A stretch of 32,191 nucleotides of DNA from Helicobacteraceae bacterium (lineage in GTDB: Bacteria > Campylobacterota > Campylobacteria > Campylobacterales > SZUA-545), in the NCBI GenBank assembly GCA_031286325.1, contig JAITUT010000015.1, positions 1 to 32,191 on the forward strand. Direction: 5' to 3'. How positions within the stretch are numbered: position 1 is the first letter of the stretch; every line of letters begins with the position of its first letter. Positions 29,649 to 32,191 of the stretch are shown in pieces. The position numbers and the translations under genes are program-made. Below the pieces are notes generated by a model, which did no database searches, was not told where the DNA came from, and worked only from the letters and a program-made list of their open reading frames with translations.

Positions 29649-31375
29649 TAGTAACTTCTCTTTTGCGGTTTGTGATCGCCAATGTCCACAGGGGCGTAGG
29701 CGACTTTGACCTCGCCGTTTTTATCAAGCGCGGCGAATGTGTGGCGCAGAAATTTCGCGTCATCGCGATCTGGAAAGTCCGTGCGGTAATGCGCCCCGCG
29801 CGACTCCTCGCGGCGCAACGCGCCCTCTACGATCAACGCTGAAAAATCAAGCATATGCCCAAATTCCAGAGCCTCGAAAAGCTCGGTGTTGTAGCGCGCG
29901 GATTTGTCGGTTAAACGCGCTTTTTTGAAACGATCGCGAATATCTTTTATGATTTCTTTTTGCTTCGCGAGCCTCTCCTGATCGCGGAAAACGCCGACGT
30001 TTTTCGTCATAGATTTTTGTAACTCGGCGCGCAGTTTCGCCACGCTTTCGTTGCCGTTTTGGGTCAAAAGGCGATCTACCTCCGCCATAAATCCCGCCGC
30101 GTCGCTTTTATCGGCGTTTTTTAGCGTCAAATTCGCCATATCTTTCGCGATCGTCTCGCCCGCCACGCGCCCAAAGAGCGCGGCTTCTAAAAGGCTGTTC
30201 GCCCCCAAGCGATTCGCGCCGTGCACGCTCACGCACGCGCATTCGCCCGCCGCGTAAAAGCCCTCCACGATCGCCGCCGTTTCGTCGCGCTTGACCCGCG
30301 CGTCAATATCGGTGGGAATCCCGCCCATACTGTAATGCGCTGTGGCGCGGATCATAACGCGATCTTTTACCATATCAAGCCCTTGAAAAGTTATCGCGAG
30401 ATCGCGAAGTTCGGGCAATTTCGCGGCGATCAAATCTTCGCCCAAGTGCGTTAAATCAAGCCAAACGGCGTCTTTATTTTCACCTGCGCCTCTGCCCTCC
30501 GCGATCTCGGTTTCGATCGCGCGGCTGACGACATCGCGGGGCGCTAGCTCCATTTTTTTAGGCGCGTAGCGGCTCATAAATCGCTCGTTTTTGGAGTTAA
30601 AGAGCCTGCCGCCTTCGCCGCGAGCCGCCTCGCTGATTAAAATGCCGCTTGGGTTTAACCCCGTCGGGTGAAATTGCACAAACTCCATATCTTCGAGGCT
30701 CAAGCCGCGCCGAAGCGCGATCGAGAGGGCGTCTCCCGTATTGGCGTGGGCGTTGGAGTTGATTTCGTAGCAACGCGCGTAACCGCCCATCGCGAACAAA
30801 ACGGCGCGGGCGTTGAATACCGAGAATGCGCCGTCTTTGATCTTCATCGCCGTTATGCCATAAACCTTGTTGCGATCAGCGTCAAATAGCAGATCGCCCA
30901 CGAAAAATTCCTCGCAAAACTCCACCCCCAAGCGGTCGGCTTGCTCGTAAAATGTTTGTAGGCAGGTTAAGCCCGTGCGATCTTTGGCGTAGCAGGCGCG
31001 GGGTTTGGATTGTCCGCCGAACTGGCGTTGGGCGATTACGCCGCTTGATTCGCGCGAAAAGACCGCGCCCATATTTTCAATGTAGCGGATCGTCTCGGGG
31101 GCGCGATCGCAGAGGAGTTTGATCGCGCTTTGATCGCCTAAATAATCGCCGCCTTTGACGGTGTCGAATTCGTGCGATTTTGCGTCGTCTTCGCGCAAAG
31201 CCGCGTTAATACCGCCTTGCGCCGCCCCGCTGTGGCTTCTGAGCGGGTGGATTTTGGAGATCACGCAGATTTTTAACCCCGCTTTTTTGCACTCAATCGC
31301 CGCCGCGAGTCCCGCGAGTCCCGCGCCCACGATCACAACGTCGTATTCGTAAATGTTTGGAATGTCGCAAGTCAT
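29648..31375 (-). CDS. sdhA: Succinate dehydrogenase/fumarate reductase flavoprotein subunit
   Basis: This 575-residue flavoprotein interconverts succinate and fumarate. The FAD-binding [16 protein letters not shown] is at about 13-28. His48 in SHSGAAQGG is the residue that links FAD covalently. FVQFHPTGL, then [10 protein letters not shown] with an active-site Arg, [12 protein letters not shown] and [14 protein letters not shown] follow in the family order. There is no Tat signal, so unlike the periplasmic MfrA of Campylobacter it should face the cytoplasm. The start is ATG at 31375, 7 bp after the stop of the flavoprotein gene, with AAGG further upstream. It is cotranscribed with sdhB. Confidence 0.96.
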   Translation of the reverse strand: MTCDIPNIYEYDVVIVGAGLAGLAAAIECKKAGLKICVISKIHPLRSHSGAAQGGINAALREDDAKSHEFDTVKGGDYLGDQSAIKLLCDRAPETIRYIENMGAVFSRESSGVIAQRQFGGQSKPRACYAKDRTGLTCLQTFYEQADRLGVEFCEEFFVGDLLFDADRNKVYGITAMKIKDGAFSVFNARAVLFAMGGYARCYEINSNAHANTGDALSIALRRGLSLEDMEFVQFHPTGLNPSGILISEAARGEGGRLFNSKNERFMSRYAPKKMELAPRDVVSRAIETEIAEGRGAGENKDAVWLDLTHLGEDLIAAKLPELRDLAITFQGLDMVKDRVMIRATAHYSMGGIPTDIDARVKRDETAAIVEGFYAAGECACVSVHGANRLGANSLLEAALFGRVAGETIAKDMANLTLKNADKSDAAGFMAEVDRLLTQNGNESVAKLRAELQKSMTKNVGVFRDQERLAKQKEIIKDIRDRFKKARLTDKSARYNTELFEALEFGHMLDFSALIVEGALRREESRGAHYRTDFPDRDDAKFLRHTFAALDKNGEVKVAYAPVDIGDHKPQKRSY

Positions 31376-31382
31376 AAAAATT

Positions 31383-32015
31383 TTACCTTATGAAGTTCGT
31401 CCAGACGCTCTCTTCGCGTTTTGGGAGCGGCACGCCCGCTTTGATCGCGGCGTCTTTGCAACGCAGGAAATACGCCATATTTTGCGCCAAAACGCGCATT
31501 GTTTGCAAGCCTTCAAGGTCTTTTTCGACGTCTTGCGCGTTCGCGCCGAAGACAATGTTCCAATAGCGCGATGAAATTACGGGCATTTGCGAGATCGTGA
31601 AGTATTTGTTGAGTTGATCTATCGCCGCGGTCGATCCAGCGCGCCTTGCCGCCACGATCGCCGCGCCCGGTTTCAAATAAAAATCGTTGTGGTCGCCGAA
31701 CGCGTCTGAATAAAAGAGGCGATCTAAAAACGATGAGATCGCGCCGTTAGCGCCCGCGTAATAAACGGGCGAGCCAAAGATGAAGCCGTCCGCGTTTTTA
31801 GCGAGGGGGCGGAACTCATTGACTTTGTCGTCATAGACGCAACGCGAGTTTTTCGCGCAGAAGCGGCAGGCTTTACAGCCGCCTATCGGCTCGCTACTCA
31901 GCCAAAAAATTTCGCTCTCCACACCCTCTTTAGCGAGGGTTTTTGCGATCTCAACCAAGGCTCTGTTGGTAGAGCCGTCCGCGCGCGGACTGCCGTTTAC
32001 CATTAAAACTTTCAT
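31383..32015 (-). CDS. NAD(P)H-dependent FMN reductase / flavodoxin-like oxidoreductase
   Basis: This 210-residue protein of the NADPH-dependent FMN reductase and iron-sulfur-flavoprotein group has [20 protein letters not shown] with the FMN phosphate loop (about 8-17), the cysteine segment [20 protein letters not shown] (about 46-65) and [20 protein letters not shown] (about 74-93) for flavin binding. Such proteins reduce quinones, nitro compounds or iron complexes; the substrate here is unknown. The four cysteines could be redox-active or bind a cluster, but the spacing differs from a standard ferredoxin motif. AAGGAT precedes the ATG at 32015, and an extended -10 lies further upstream. It heads the leftward series that includes sdhA. 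Confidence 0.88.
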   Translation of the reverse strand: MKVLMVNGSPRADGSTNRALVEIAKTLAKEGVESEIFWLSSEPIGGCKACRFCAKNSRCVYDDKVNEFRPLAKNADGFIFGSPVYYAGANGAISSFLDRLFYSDAFGDHNDFYLKPGAAIVAARRAGSTAAIDQLNKYFTISQMPVISSRYWNIVFGANAQDVEKDLEGLQTMRVLAQNMAYFLRCKDAAIKAGVPLPKREESVWTNFIR

Positions 32016-32035
32016 TAGTATCCTTTTGGAGGCTG

Positions 32036-32054
32036 ATTTTACGCAAAAGTTGAT
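32036..32054 (-). promoter_or_regulatory. Extended -10-like promoter of the flavoprotein/sdhAB series
   Basis: The minus strand reads ATCAACTTTTGC, CG, TAAAAT. It shares the exact 12-mer with the htpG promoter region. The hexamer is 21 bp upstream of the ATG at 32015. Confidence 0.42.
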
Positions 32055-32081
32055 TTAGGGCGAAAGGAAGTCAAACACAAA

Positions 32082-32112
32082 TCGCCCCTCTAGCGGATCG
32101 CAAGAGGGGCGA
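32082..32112. terminator. Strong GC-rich hairpin, possible bidirectional terminator
   Basis: TCGCCCCTCT and AGAGGGGCGA form a perfect 10-bp stem with an 11-nt loop. Neither strand has a long T-run after it, so it may be a weak or factor-dependent terminator, or a boundary element for a gene beyond the right edge. Confidence 0.45.
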
Positions 32113-32120
32113 AAGGAGTT

Positions 32121-32138
32121 GTTAGCCGTTAGGCTAAC
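32121..32138. repeat. Short perfect hairpin
   Basis: GTTAGCC and GGCTAAC form a 7-bp stem with a GTTA loop, 8 bp after the GC-rich hairpin. Its role is unknown. Confidence 0.5.
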
Positions 32139-32141
32139 CTA

Positions 32142-32191
32142 AGAGACTTTTGCTACTGCAAGAGCCTCAAAGGATTAGAGACTTTTGCTAC
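32142..32191 (+). repeat. Two copies of a 15-bp word with a 35-bp period at the window edge
   Basis: AGAGACTTTTGCTAC occurs at 32142-32156 and 32177-32191 and is cut by the window end, so a longer tandem array may continue. The word contains ACTTTTGCTA, also part of the htpG promoter motif. Confidence 0.55.

Noticed and set aside
32142-32191. Start of a CRISPR array
   Set aside because: The repeated word is only 15 bp with a 20-bp interval. Only two copies are visible and there are no cas genes.

Overview
The window is a bacterial chromosome segment with a GC-rich host backbone (codons rich in GCG, CGC and AAA; many CGATCG and GCGATCGC words) interrupted by two visibly AT-richer foreign blocks. 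I infer a Campylobacterota-like host. The reasons are the SdhA/SdhB pair whose SdhB carries a fourth cysteine in its third cluster (type-E succinate dehydrogenase/fumarate reductase), extended -10 promoters without clear -35 boxes, and tight ATGA/TAATG operons. This assignment is moderate only, because no rRNA gene is present.

Layout. Positions 1-5357 are a leftward host operon: thiE, metH, a small unidentified ORF, then mnmG, which runs off the left edge. Positions 5358-5760 are a non-coding block of stacked palindromes. Positions about 5644-17083 are an integrated phage-like element. Its rightward genes give a coiled-coil/HeH-like protein, a lysis cassette (XhlA-like protein, two-TM holin candidate, overlapping Rz/Rz1-type spanins), a portal, a C-terminal scrap of large terminase, a head-tail adaptor with an inserted domain, a coiled-coil protein and a tail fibre. 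A convergent tyrosine integrase closes its right end. No capsid, scaffold, terminase ATPase, replication, repressor or recognisable endolysin gene is present, so it reads as a deleted prophage or a minimal satellite-like element. Positions 17029-17163 hold more copies of the host palindromic repeat.

Positions 17179-22306 are host genes: a HIT protein, a MATE transporter carrying an in-frame palindromic repeat, two very small ORFs, a transglutaminase-like gene remnant ending in a (TA)12 tract, htpG and a SPOR-domain secreted protein. Positions 22307-26500 are an AT-rich island. It holds a two-gene restriction-modification system (a PD-(D/E)XK nuclease and a fused methyltransferase-specificity protein) with a Bacteroidota-type promoter, and a DUF4405-like membrane 4Fe-4S protein. 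Both lie among imperfect direct repeats.

Positions 26564-32015 are a leftward host gene train: an NAD(P)H/FMN-type flavoprotein, sdhA, sdhB, trxA, a membrane-anchored thioredoxin-like protein, rpe and trpF. The right edge holds two hairpins and a 35-bp-period repeat.

The most unusual features are four. One is the dispersed multi-hairpin repeat, which lies on both sides of the prophage and also supplies about 50 residues in frame to the MATE protein. The others are the reduced phage gene set, the domain insertion in the adaptor, and the Bacteroidota-like restriction cassette.
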